Shown here: piece after piece, positions 1 to 10,364 of the stretch
How the letters are laid out: each line of letters starts with the position of its first letter
Numbering within the stretch: the first letter of the stretch is position 1
From: Amphimedon queenslandica
Taxonomy: Eukaryota > Porifera > Demospongiae > Haplosclerida > Niphatidae
DNA length: 59,668 nt
Direction of reading: 5' to 3'
NCBI RefSeq assembly: GCF_000090795.2
Contig: NW_003546453.1
Span: 79,264 to 138,931, forward strand
The notes under the pieces: generated by a model
Seen by the model: only the letters and a program-made list of their open reading frames with translations
Told to the model about the DNA's origin: nothing
Database searches by the model: none
Made by a program: the position numbers and the translations under genes

Positions 1-594
1 ATCCATTATTATACCACTACATAAAGCATGAGACAATCTACTTACTTCATGCAAGGCAGCCATCCATCTATAATATCTTTCCATACATTAGTAGTGTGAT
101 TGTGCAAATCATGATATTCAAAAAATGGCCTAAAGAGAAATAAAGAAAAGAGATATAGTTGATGTACCATGCATACATGTATATACATGCAACTATCATC
201 ACACATTTATGCACAATGTATACAAATACATTAATTAGTTGAGGTTATAGATGATCTAGTTCTAGCATAATCATGCAGGCTATAGGTGACTGTATAGTAA
301 AGGCTGTAGCATCTAATGGTAAGATTAACTTTTTGGTCTCAAGTTTCTTGACTTTTGTTATCATGAAACTTTACAAATCTCAAACCTATACAGGATAAAC
401 TGCAATGAACAGGAAATGATAAATTTGAGTCACATGGTTATACCCATGTCTTTTCATTTGGCTATACTTACATCTTTGTTTACACAGTACCCACAAAAGC
501 ATATCTACTACTGGCAGGATATTCATTATGAAAGATGCTATTGGACATCTAATCCTATACTGAGGAGCAAACAATATGGGCCATTTGAATGCCA
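1..594. other. Upstream flank, no gene seen
   Basis: I see no convincing coding exon here. From about 449 the sequence matches the upstream parts of the next three peptide genes (about 2336, 4305 and 6220), so this stretch contains the left edge of the ~1.9-2.0 kb tandem unit. Confidence 0.6.
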
Positions 595-723
595 AGCACT
601 AGTTCCTCTAATGGTATACCTATGGTATAAGATAGTAAGCTGTTTTTGCTCTACAGTCCATCACAGTCTACAGTTTGATTATTGAGTATATTATTATCAA
701 TATAATATATATCCAGTACAATA
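595..723 (+). promoter_or_regulatory. Core promoter and 5' UTR of peptide gene 1
   Basis: The block is shared almost base for base with the regions before peptide genes 2, 3 and 4. It has a TATA-like TATAAG at about 626, altered from the TATAAA of the other copies, and ends in CAGTACAATA directly before the ATG at 724. The TATA-to-ATG spacing (about 98 bp) matches the other copies (96-102). Confidence 0.55.
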
Positions 724-1360
724 ATGAAGATTGCTGTCCTTCTTGTCATTAGCTGCTTCATTGCTGCTGCTTACAGTGAGAGTCTAAGTAAGTTATCATT
801 ATTACTGTCTATTAAACAAGTAATGGCATACATTTATCAAAAGGACTTCCACCTCGACCTCCAAAGCATGGAAAAGATAACTTTGGTAGGTACATAGATC
901 AATTCATTGTCAATAATTATTTAATTTATTATTTTTTTGTAGATTTTGTCCCAATGGATGCTGAAGTTGAATCAAGTGAGTTAAGAAAAGAACAGTAAAT
1001 GTTATAGTATTAAAATTTAGTTGCTTTTTTAATTATAATGTTAATAGCCAACATAGTTACACTGTTTTTGCATCATTTTTTACAGAAATTGGTGAAATGA
1101 TTGAAAATGAAGATGAAACCGCCGGTAAACATTAATTAACTAATTTAATTGTCTCCCCTTTTTGCTGCAGCCAATATGTTATATCATTATCTTCATGTAA
1201 ATGTTTTGTAGAAGTTGAAGAGACTGGTCGATACTTTTGGTCAGATTACTGTAGGTGCTACAAGTACAGGGGCCATAGGAGGCGCTGTCGCATCTTCCGT
1301 TACATAATCAGGTGTTATGCATATGGTAGAAAACTATGCCTCTGTCGTAAGAGGTATTGA
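724..1360 (+). CDS. Secreted cationic Cys-rich prepropeptide 1 (class I)
   Basis: Five-exon model, 108 aa: 724-787, 844-885, 943-975, 1086-1124, 1212-1360; every intron is phase 1 and GT-AG. Exon 1 is a hydrophobic signal peptide ([20 protein letters not shown]). Exons 2-4 give a Pro-containing and then acidic propiece (DEVES- and ENEDE-like). The last exon gives the basic mature part with six Cys spaced CxC-x9-C-x8-C-x7-CxC and many Arg/Lys. This layout (signal, anionic propiece, cationic Cys-rich core) is that of defensin-like host-defence peptides, but I recognise no named family. Exon 2 needs the acceptor AAAAG at 843, because the TTTAG used in gene 4 is mutated here. Antimicrobial, signalling or other extracellular roles are all possible. 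Confidence 0.8.
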
Positions 1361-1849
1361 ACCTACGGGATCCAAATGAACTCGACTAACAATATTGAAC
1401 TCATCATTATTAAGCTGCTCTAAGCCTTTTTTGTATAATTATGTTCAAGATTAAAAGTTATTAAAATAAAAAAGTTTTGATGCTTATTATTATTAATTAT
1501 TAATAAGTTTTAGAAGGCAAAAGTTGTTTTTAAAAATTTTATTTAATTCTAAAAATAAACAACCATTAGAGCTATTAAAGAGAGCAACAGTCCATAGCAA
1601 CGGTGCAGTATAAACATCATATATTACTTCATGTATGGTCAGTATTGTGATACTGCCAGCCCACTCTTGCTGTATAATATAATATCTGTTTAACATTGCA
1701 CAATTCAGCACAAATTGTAAATCATATTGAACATCAATTATTGAATCAGCCCACAGTTACAAATCTCAGCTATATTATAATAAAAAATAATTGAAATAGC
1801 ATAATTAATTATATCTTCTACAGTTATTATTAGACTATACAACATGTAC

Positions 1850-1945
1850 TTACTTAATATGTCAAAAATGTTATTGAGTTTCATTCCAATTGTTGATGCA
1901 GATATCATATTTTCCTCATATCTGTCTACTCTTCCAATCTCTCCT
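1850..1945 (-). pseudogene. Decayed copy of CFAP57 exon 12
   Basis: The plus strand reads TTCATTCCAATTGTTGATG followed by a CCTCATATCTG stretch. This matches the functional CFAP57 exon at 13072-13165 (ATTCCAATTGTTGATG, CCTCATATCTG) in the same orientation, with frame-breaking changes. It lies about 490 bp after peptide gene 1, much as the real exon lies 319 bp after peptide gene 6. Confidence 0.6.
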
Positions 1946-1974
1946 TAAGTACATGAATCTCATTCATACTACAA

Positions 1975-2290
1975 TTTCTGAAAAAATCCCTGTACTATAG
2001 TCCATGGTTTTTCCAAAAAATGGCTCCAAAGTCATCCCAAATTTTATTACAATGTCTGATACATATAGATGTCTTAATCCTGTGTAGAAAGTTTGAGCTA
2101 ATTCCAATTTCAATTTTTGAGTTATGATTATTTTTTTTAATTGGCCAAAATCTGAAAAGATGACTCCAAAATTACCCTGAATTTTTATTAGATTTTCTGA
2201 TACACATTGATGTCCTTATGCTAGATCTATCTAGCAAGTTTGAGCTGATTCTGACTAAAACTTTTTGAATTATGACTATTGGTTACCCAA
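1975..2290 (+). repeat. Two degenerate units of the ~180-bp dispersed tandem repeat
   Basis: It contains the family landmarks CCCTGTACTATAG, CCATGG, AAAAAATGGCTCC, a TGATACATAT stretch and AAGTTTGAGCT. The same unit occurs at 9125, 25295, 33065 and, inverted, at 14130 and 51650. Confidence 0.7.
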
Positions 2291-2587
2291 AATCTATTAA
2301 ATAAAAATAAATAAATAAATGAAATAAATAATACATTTTCATTTGGCTATGCTTAGATCTACATCTTTGTCTACAGTACACATAAAAGTATATCTACTAC
2401 TGGCAGGATATTCATTATGAAAGATACTATTGGACATCTAATCCTATTGTTAGTATTGGACTAACAATTGACTATTATTATGATACTGAACAACAACAAC
2501 AATTGAAGGAAGTATGTATATCATTGTTCCATTGTTATTATCTTACACTAACAATTGATGGAGAGATAGTCATCTGAAAGTAAATGA

Positions 2588-2720
2588 ATGCCAAGCACTA
2601 GTTTCTCTAATGGTATACCTATGGTATAAAAGTAAGCTGTTCTTGCTCTACAGTCCATCACAGTCTACAGTTTGATTATTGAGTATATTATTATCAATAA
2701 TATATATATCCAGTACAATA
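2588..2720 (+). promoter_or_regulatory. Core promoter and 5' UTR of peptide gene 2
   Basis: A TATAAAAG box lies at 2625, 96 bp before the ATG. It is followed by the conserved block GCTCTACAGTCCATCACAG and the CAGTACAATA just before the start codon. The match to the other three copies is close. Confidence 0.6.
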
Positions 2721-3336
2721 ATGAAGATTGCTGTCCTTCTTGTCATTAGCTGCTTCATTGCTGCAGCTTACAGTGAAAGTATACGTAAGTTATCATTATT
2801 ACTGTCTATTAAACAATTAATGGCATACATTTATCTTATAGAAGCTCCACAGATTGAAGATGATGATGAAAACACTGGTAATTATCTTCATTTTTTAATG
2901 ATTACTTTATTATTTTTTTGTAGATTTGGCCTCAATGGATACTGAAGTTGAAGCAAGTGAGTTATCAAAAAAATACTGAAGCTGTGCTATTAAAATTAAG
3001 CTATTGAGTAGTGATAAATCCTCATTATTTAACAGCCAACATTATATTATCATTTTTTAATAGAGTTTGATGAAATGATGGAAAATGAAGATGATGAAAC
3101 TGCTCTTGATGGTAATTATTAATAGTTTAATTGTTCCTTTTGTGACAATCAATGTTTTATTATTATTTTCATGTACATGCTTTTTAGAAGCTGAAAGCCG
3201 CCCCCGATGGTTTTATGCTAGTTATTGTAGATGCCGCTTCCGTCGTCAACGTTGCCGCAGGCTAAGACGTAATCAGATCCGTTGTAGAGGACCTCGTAGA
3301 TCTAGAGAATGCCGTTGCCTTAGGACAAGGCGTTAA
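2721..3336 (+). CDS. Secreted Arg-rich Cys peptide precursor 2 (class I)
   Basis: Five exons, 109 aa: 2721-2784, 2842-2877, 2924-2956, 3064-3111, 3188-3336, all joined in phase 1. The signal peptide is as in gene 1. The propiece is strongly acidic (IEDDDEN, ENEDDE). The mature part is extreme: about 20 Arg in roughly the last 46 residues, with six Cys spaced CxC-x6-C-x9-C-x8-CxC. A conserved aromatic patch (WFYASY) precedes the first Cys, and an Arg just before it could mark propiece removal. Exon 2 is the EAPQIEDDD type, unlike the Pro-rich exon 2 of gene 1. The high charge recalls protamines, but the signal peptide argues for secretion. Confidence 0.85.
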
Positions 3337-4507
3337 GCAAGCAGTAAATGCTTGCCTGCTAATGGACCGGACTAATAACATTGAACTCATAATTATTAAG
3401 CTGCTTTAGGCCTTTTTTGCTTTAATAATTACATATTTTCAGGTTTTTTTGCTATAATTATATATTTTCAGGTCCTTTTCTGCTAAAATACATTTCATTC
3501 AATTCTAAATGTGAACAAACAAAAAGGTATACCTTAAAAGCAACAGTCTACAGCATTGTACAGTGTTAGCATCATATCTTAATTCATGTATTGTGATACC
3601 TCCAGCCCCCTCTATAGTATTTGATTTCTAATTCTACATGTAACATTGTGTGGGCCATTAGATTTCAATCAATATGTATTATGTCATTATTATTACAATT
3701 ATTTGCGTGGGTGTTGATCAAACATTTTGAGCTAGTAAAGGAGATTGTTCATTTATTCATTCATTGTGATTCAAAGATCATTGAGAGTAGATCTGTCTTT
3801 ACTGAGCATATGGTTTTTGGGGAGTTTAGACATACTATCAAAGAGTCAGTAAGTTTTGCACTATTTCATAAACATCAATTTGCACAGTTTACAAATATGC
3901 TTATAGAATCTACACATTAAAAAGAAAAACTAAAATAGGATGATTAATACTAACTTATTAGATTATATTCACTTACTTTATGTCAGGAACATTGCCTTGT
4001 ATTCCTCTTGAGTTTGATTCCAAATGTTGATGTAGATCCTTTTTTTCAGATCTGTCAGCTCTTTGACCAGTTTCTTCTTAGTATATATGTATATATATAT
4101 ATATATATATAGATGCCTCATTCATACTACAATTTATGAAGAAATCCCTGTACTATAGCCCATGATTAAAAAAAAAATGGCTCCAAAATCATCCCAAATT
4201 TATTACATTTTCTAATCCTCATTGATGTACTTGTGCTACGTATAGCAAGTTTGAGCTGATTCTGACTAAAACTTTTTGCATTATGACTATTGTTTATCCA
4301 TGTGTTTCCATTTGGCTATACTTACATCTTTGTTTACAGACGGTACCCATAAAAGCATATCTACTACTGGCAGGATATTCATTATGAAAGATACTATTGG
4401 ACATCTGATCCTATTGATAATACTGGACTTTCAATTGACTATATTGTTATGATACTGAACAACAACCACAATTGATGGAGAGATAGCCATCTGAAAGTAA
4501 ATGAATG
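3337..4507. other. Spacer between peptide genes 2 and 3
   Basis: It has the conserved 3' flank, a CFAP57 exon-12 relic (about 3968-4080), a short TA run near 4081-4110, a degenerate ~180-bp repeat unit (about 4135-4290) and the upstream part of the next tandem unit from about 4305. An open frame at 3621-3920 has no homologue that I recognise and is probably chance. Confidence 0.55.
3968..4080 (-). pseudogene. Decayed copy of CFAP57 exon 12
   Basis: It shares GAGTTTGATTCCAAATGTTGATG and following bases with the relics at 1850, 5722 and 7797 and with the functional exon at 13072-13165. It is not open in the CFAP57 frame. Confidence 0.6.
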
Positions 4508-4643
4508 CCAAGCACTAGTTCCTCAAATGGTATACCTATGGTATAAAAGTAAGCTGTTCTTGCTCTACAGTCCATCACAGTCTACAGTTTGATTATTGAG
4601 TATATTAATTATTATCAATATAATATATACATCCAGTACAATA
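4508..4643 (+). promoter_or_regulatory. Core promoter and 5' UTR of peptide gene 3
   Basis: A TATAAAAG box lies at 4542, 102 bp before the ATG; the extra bases are an ATTA insertion. The rest is the same conserved block as in genes 1, 2 and 4. Confidence 0.6.
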
Positions 4644-5255
4644 ATGAAGATTGCTGTCCTTCTTGTCATTAGCTGCTTCATTGCTGCTGCTTACAGTGAG
4701 AGTCTAAGTAAGTTATCATTATTATTGTCTATTGAACAATTAATGACATACATTTATCTTATAGAAGCTCCACAGATTGAAGATGATGATGCTGGTAAAT
4801 ATCTTAATTTTAAAATAATAACTTTATTAATTATTATTATTTTTGTAGATTTGGCCTTAATGGATACTGAGGTTGAACCAAGTGAGTTATCGAAAAATAC
4901 CAAAGCTGTGCTATTAAAATTAAGCTATTAAGTAGTTATAAATCCTTTTAATTTAACAGTCAACATTACATCATAATTTTTTAATAGGCTATGGTGAAAT
5001 GATGGAAAATGAAGATGAAAATGCCGGTAATTATTAATTAACTAGTTCAATTGTTCCTTTTGTGACAATCAATGTTTTCTTATTATTTCCATGTGCATGT
5101 TTTTTTTTTCAGAAGTTGAAGGCCGCCGCCGATGGTTTTATGCTGATTATTGTAGATGCTATTACCGTCGTCAACGTTGCCGCTTTCCTGATAATCAGGT
5201 CATCTGCAGAGCACCTCATCGTAGAAGAGCCTGCCGTTGCCGTAGGACGCGTTAA
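4644..5255 (+). CDS. Secreted Arg-rich Cys peptide precursor 3 (class I)
   Basis: Five exons, 102 aa: 4644-4707, 4765-4794, 4849-4881, 4988-5026, 5113-5255, all phase 1. Signal peptide, acidic propiece (IEDDDA, ENEDEN), then a basic core with six Cys spaced CxC-x6-C-x8-C-x8-CxC. The segment before the first Cys carries a GRRRW motif, a possible processing site. It is closest to gene 2 (shared WFYA, CRCxxRRQRCR). The intron positions and phases are the same as in genes 1 and 2. Confidence 0.85.
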
Positions 5256-5721
5256 ACTAGCAGTAAATGCTTGCCTGCTAATGGACTGGACTTATAATAT
5301 TGAACTCATAGTTATTAAGCTGCTTTAGGCCTTTTTTGCTTTAATAATGACATATTTTCAGGCCATTTTTTGCTAAACTGAATTTCATTCAATTCTAAAT
5401 AATAATAAACAAACAAAAAGGTGTACCTTAAAAGCAACAGTCCTCAGCAATGTACAGTGTAAACATCATATCTTAATTGATATTATAGTCAGTATTGTGG
5501 TAACTCCTCATGCTGTAGTGGATCTTCTTTATATGTGATTTCCACTTCCATACTATCACTGAGTCATGCACTATTATATTTCATAAATCATCTTGAACAC
5601 ATCAATTGAATCAGTGCATGGTTTATAAGTACACTACACCTATAGCTATAAAAAGAATAACAAAAATGGGATAATTAATACTTTTTAAAATACTATCTTA
5701 TTAGACTAGTCTATATTTGCT

Positions 5722-5826
5722 TACTTTAAGTTGAGAACATTGCCTTGTATTCGATCATCTTGAGTTTGCTTCCAATTGTTTATGTAGTTCTCCTCATAGA
5801 TATCTGTTTGCTCTCCTAGTTACTAT
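5722..5826 (-). pseudogene. Decayed copy of CFAP57 exon 12
   Basis: Third relic of the exon, about 470 bp after peptide gene 3. It keeps TTCCAATTGTT and the neighbouring order of the other copies but has no open CFAP57 frame. Confidence 0.55.
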
Positions 5827-5869
5827 CTTTGTAAATGACAATAAAAATACAAATGTAAGCTGAATCACT

Positions 5870-6170
5870 CATTCATAATACAATAAGGACAAGTAAAATA
5901 ACATAATTATTAATAATAATTATTATCTACTAAACTATTTTAACTATAATAGCCTCCAATGGTGGGAGTTTCTTGGGTAACTTTCTAATTTCGAGCTCGG
6001 ATGCACCTGGAATACGTATATAAATTACATAAACTATGGATCTACTTATAAAGAGATAATCTAAAAAATTTTTATACCTGTCTCCTTTCCTTCATCATTT
6101 CTTTTAAGTTTCAGTTTCTGCTGCTCTCGATCTCTTAACAATTCCTTATTGTACCTACTGTAGCTGATTC
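5870..6170 (-). pseudogene. Collapsed copy of the CFAP57 3' end (exons 20 and 17)
   Basis: About 5870-6000 matches 8100-8245, including the GGGAGTTTCT and GGTAACTTTC of the last exon and the intergenic GACAAGTAAAATAACATAAT. About 6070-6165 matches 8980-9090 (ATACCTGTCTCCTTTC, TTCCTTATTGTA), which is exon 17. Exons 18 and 19, present between these in the real gene, are missing. This is a second, deleted copy of the CFAP57 tail. Confidence 0.65.
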
Positions 6171-6467
6171 AAAATTTTAGACTAAAACTATTCAAATTAT
6201 GACCATTGGTATATATATGTTTCCATTTGGCAATACATACATCTTTGTCTACAGTACCCACAAAAGCATATCTACTACTGGCAGGATATTCATTATGAAA
6301 GATACTATTGGACATCTGATCCTATTGTTAGTGATGAATTAACAATTGAATCTTAAAGGCTATTGTAATAGTATTTAATAACAACAACAATTGAAGGAAT
6401 CATTGTTCTATTGTTGTTGTCCTACACTAACAATTGATGGAGAGATAGCCATCCTGAAAGTAAATGA

Positions 6468-6600
6468 ATGCCAAGCACTAGTTTCTCTCATGATATACCT
6501 ATGGTATAAAAGTAAGCTGTTCTTGCTCTACAGTCCATCACAGTCTACAGTTTGATTATTGAGTATATTATTATCAATAATATATATATCCTGTACAATA
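6468..6600 (+). promoter_or_regulatory. Core promoter and 5' UTR of peptide gene 4
   Basis: A TATAAAAG box lies at 6505, 96 bp before the ATG, with the same conserved downstream block; CCAGTACAATA reads CCTGTACAATA here. Confidence 0.6.
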
Positions 6601-7351
6601 ATGAAGATTGCTGTCCTTCTTGTCATTAGCTGCTTCATTGCTGCTGCTTACAGTGAGAGTATAAGTAAGTTATCATTATTATTGTCTATTACACAATTAA
6701 TGACATACATTTAGAGTCAAAAGGACCTCCACCTCAACCTCCAAAGGATGAAAAAGATAGCTTTGGTAAGTATATAGATCAATTTATTGAATTTATTTTT
6801 AGTGAGAGTATAAGTAAGTTATCATTATTACTGTCTATTACACAATTAATGACATACAATTATCTTATAGAAGCTCCACAGTTTGAAGATGATGATGATA
6901 ACACTGGTAATTATCTTCATTTTTAAATATTTACTTTATTTATTATTATTTTTGTAGATTTGTCTGCAATGGATGCTGAACCTGAATCAAGTGAGATATT
7001 AAAAATAGCACTGAAAGCTGTGCCATTAAAATTAACTTTTTAAACTTAACAGTCAACATTAATTATCATTTTCTTATTAGAATTTGATGAAATGACAATA
7101 AATGAAGATATATGTAAAACCACTGGTAAACATTAATTAATTAATTTAATTGTCTCTTTTGCTGCAATCAATATAATTATCTCCATGTACATGTTTTTGT
7201 AGAAGTTCAAGGGACTAGCCGATATTTTTGGACTGATTACTGCAGGTGCAAAAGATACATTCATGGTAGGTGTCGCTGTCGTGTCTACCGTTACAGAATC
7301 GTATGTTCTGCCCCTCGTAAAAATATATGCTACTGTCGTTTGAGGTGCTAA
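6601..7351 (+). CDS. Secreted cationic Cys-rich prepropeptide 4 (class I, six exons, eight core Cys)
   Basis: Six exons, 125 aa: 6601-6664, 6715-6765, 6871-6906, 6958-6990, 7081-7125, 7203-7351, all phase 1. It carries both alternative second exons of the family in series: the Pro-rich one (as in gene 1) and the APQ-EDDDD one (as in genes 2 and 3). Between them a copy of the exon-1 end plus intron 1 is repeated (6655-6713 and 6802-6860), the scar of the recombination that joined them. The copied 11-nt exon end would bring in a stop and is presumably skipped. The core has two extra Cys: CxC-x7-CxC-x8-C-x7-CxC-x3-C. Mature part basic but with fewer Arg than gene 2. Confidence 0.8.
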
Positions 7352-8191
7352 ACCTGCAGTTGGACTAGACTACTGAACTCATATTAATTAAGCTCCTTTA
7401 GGCCTTTTTTGCTATAATTATTATTATTACATATTGTCAGGTATTTTTGCTATAATTATATATTTTCAGGCCCTTTTTTGCTAAAATAAATTTCATTCAA
7501 TTTTAAATAATTATAAGAGCACTAACAGTGGTACAGCAACATGCAGTGTCAATAATATCATGTCTTACTTCATATATAGTCAGTACTGTGATAACTTCTC
7601 TTGCTGTAGTGGATCTTCTTTATATCTGATTTCCAATTCCATACTATCACTGAGTCTTCCCCTATTATAAATCATCTTGAACACATCAATTGAATCAGTG
7701 CATGGTTTTACAAGTACATCTATAGCTACATAATAAAAAGGATATCTAAAATGAGATAATTAATATACCATCTTCTACTATTATTAGACTATATTTACTT
7801 ACTTTATGTTAGGAACATTGTCTTGTAATCCTTATGAGTTTGATTCCAGTTGTTGATATAGTTCTCTTCCTAGCTGTCTGCCCTCCTTAATTACTATTAA
7901 TGTCTTTATGAATGACAATAAAAATAAACTACAGCAGATGCATCATTCTTCATGCTAGATACATGCACTGACTGTCAGAACTAAAATTGTACCTTTAACT
8001 GCAGTCTGTATATATAATACATTAAATGTTGGTCTACAATAATCAGTTCAGTTCTGGTATTCAGTGAATTAATGTGTGTCAATAAGTACCTGGGCTACTG
8101 TTAGTAATAATACATTATCTTTGAAATAATGACAAGTAAAATAACATAATATTATTATTAATAATAATTACTATCTGCTACGCTATTTTAA
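7352..8191. other. Spacer between peptide gene 4 and the CFAP57 stop
   Basis: It contains the conserved peptide-gene 3' flank, a CFAP57 exon-12 relic near 7797-7905 and the true downstream region of CFAP57. I see no further gene. Confidence 0.55.
7797..7905 (-). pseudogene. Decayed copy of CFAP57 exon 12
   Basis: Fourth relic, about 450 bp after peptide gene 4. GAGTTTGATTCCAGTTGTTGAT and CTCTTCCTAGCTGTCTG line up with the exon at 13072-13165. Confidence 0.6.
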
Positions 8192-10317
8192 CTATATAGC
8201 TTGCAATGGCGGGAGTTTCTCTGGTAACTTTCCAGCCTCAAGTTCGTGGACTTTGTTACGAAGTTTTCCAATTTCAAACTTTTGCAGTTCCAGTACTCTA
8301 GTCTGATCTGCAGCCTCCATACGTCCGATACCCCCGGAAGGAGGCGGGGCTCTTATGCCAGAGAGAACTGCTTGATCATCAAACCCGTTCTTCCTTGCTA
8401 TTTTGAGAGCAGCTTCAAAATCATGAGCAATTGAGCGAGAGGTCTTCAACTCTCGTCTCAGGTCATTGATCTCTTTTAATAGAGACACATTTTCCTTAAA
8501 AAAATAATCATAAATTCAGGATTATAATTATCATTATTATTATTACCTGCATAACTCTGACTGTGTCAGATCTATGTATTTCAGAGTCTTTGGTGAGTTT
8601 CTTTCTCAAGGAAGCAACTGTTCTTTCCATGTGCTCTCTCTGTCTGGCATATTCTTTATGGAGATCTTTTTCACCAGTAACATCAACATGAGTAGCAGAC
8701 TGAGGAGAGAGAGAGGAAGGGGAAAGAAAGAGAGAGAGAGAGATACATGTATGTACATGTAAATCAGAGTATATCCATTAATAAACGTTTTATGTACACA
8801 TCATACCTCATCGTAATTCTTCAAGTATCTTTTGTAAAGGTCTTTGATTTCTTCCTTGAGGACTTTGGGTTCTTGAATGTGACGAGTTGTCCCGTGAAGG
8901 CTACACTTGAAATTTTCTATCTCAACTTTTAAGTCGTGTACCTGACATAAAACTATAAAGAGGTAGGTTTTCTTTAATTTTTATACCTGTCTCCTTTCTT
9001 TCATCATTTCTTTTGTGGTAGCTTCAAGTTTTAATTTCTGCTGTTCTCTTTCTCTTAATAATTCCTTATTGTATCTGCTGTAGTCACTGAGCTCTATCTC
9101 CATCTATTAGGAAGAGCAACTGGTCAGTTTCTGAAAAATACCCAAGGCTATAGCCCATGGTTTTTTCCAAAAAATGGCTCCGAAATCACCCCCAATTTTT
9201 ATTACATTTTCTGATACATATTGATGTCCTTATGCTGTGTAGCAAGTTTGAGCTGATTCCGACTTCAATTTTTCAAGTTATAGTCATTTTAAGAAAATGG
9301 CAAAAATCTGAAAAGTACCCAAGGCTATAGCCCATGGTTTTTTCCAAAAAATGGCTCCAAAATCACTCCAAATTTTTATTACATTTTCTGATACATATTG
9401 ATGTCCTTATGCTGTGTAGCAAGTTTGAGCTGATTCCGACTTCAATTTTTCAAGTCACGGCCATTTTAAGAAAACATCAAAAATCTGAAAATTACCCAAG
9501 GCTATATAGCCCATGGGTTTTTTCAAAAAATGGCTCCGAAATCACCCCAAATTTTCATTACATTTTTTGATACATATCGATGTCCTTATGCTGTGTAGCA
9601 AGTTTGAGCTGATTCCAACTTCAATTTTTCAAGTTACGGCCATTTTAAGAAAGCGCCAAAATTCTGAAAAAATCACTGTACTATAGTACAGTGATTTTTT
9701 CAGAATTTTGGCTCTGAAATGATCCCAAATTTTTATTACATTTTCTAAGACATACTTTGCTTATTTGTTCCTTTTTGCTTCTTATCTCATTCTCTCTCGG
9801 CTCCATTTGCTTTCTCAGCTCCTTTATCTTGTAATCCAATACAAACTTAAACTTCTCCAGCTCCTGGTTTTTCTTCTTTAAATCATAAATGCGCTTTTCC
9901 TAAAAGAAAAGACAAATAATGTCTAAATGTACATAAATAATATATTTTGTACTAATAGTAGGAAAATTGGTGGAGCTTTATTTTTTACAATTTAGCGATT
10001 CTACACTTACTTTATCATTAATGGTGTCATCTCTCTCTTGTATTTCTTTCTTCATTCCTTCAATGTCGTTCCTTAGTGAGTTGATGATTCCTTCTCTCTT
10101 CTTCACCTCTTGCTTTAACTGGTTGATGCTGCCCTTCAGTTCATTAATCTCACCTTGAAGACTGTCTACCTATAATGAGTATAAGGAAGAGTAAATAATA
10201 ATGGGGTGGGGTTTATTTACTCTTGGTATAAGTACATGTAAATGGACAAGAAAAGCAACAGAATATGGTATACATGTACATGTACAATGTATTAATATAG
10301 GTTATACAACCAGATAA

Positions 10318-10364
<47 letters not shown>

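Larger units (their letters stand above)
1361..2587. other. Spacer between peptide genes 1 and 2
   Basis: It begins with the shared 3' flank (a TTAAGCTGCT-type motif soon after the stop). It then holds a CFAP57 exon relic (about 1850-1945), two degenerate units of the ~180-bp dispersed repeat (about 1975-2290) and, from about 2336, the next tandem unit. No gene is seen. Confidence 0.6.

Noticed and set aside
3085..3336. Peptide gene 2 as a single-exon protein starting at 3085
   Set aside because: That ATG lies in exon 4 of the five-exon model, and the frame reads through an intron; the signal-peptide model explains the locus better.
2721..3336. Protamine-like nuclear protein (because of high Arg and Cys)
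   Set aside because: A clear signal peptide and an acidic propiece are present, and the Cys framework is shared with Arg-poor members.
3621..3920. 99-aa frame between peptide genes 2 and 3
   Set aside because: AT-rich, no motif, not conserved in the other tandem units.
5062..5328. An 88-aa frame overlapping the last exon of peptide gene 3
   Set aside because: It is another frame of the same exon and lacks the Cys pattern.
6802..6812. Eleven-base copy of the exon-1 end as a real exon of peptide gene 4
   Set aside because: Its inclusion gives an immediate stop; skipping it keeps all frames open.
8246..8434. Plus-strand open frames over CFAP57 exons
   Set aside because: Shadows of coiled-coil exons that match CFAP57 on the other strand.
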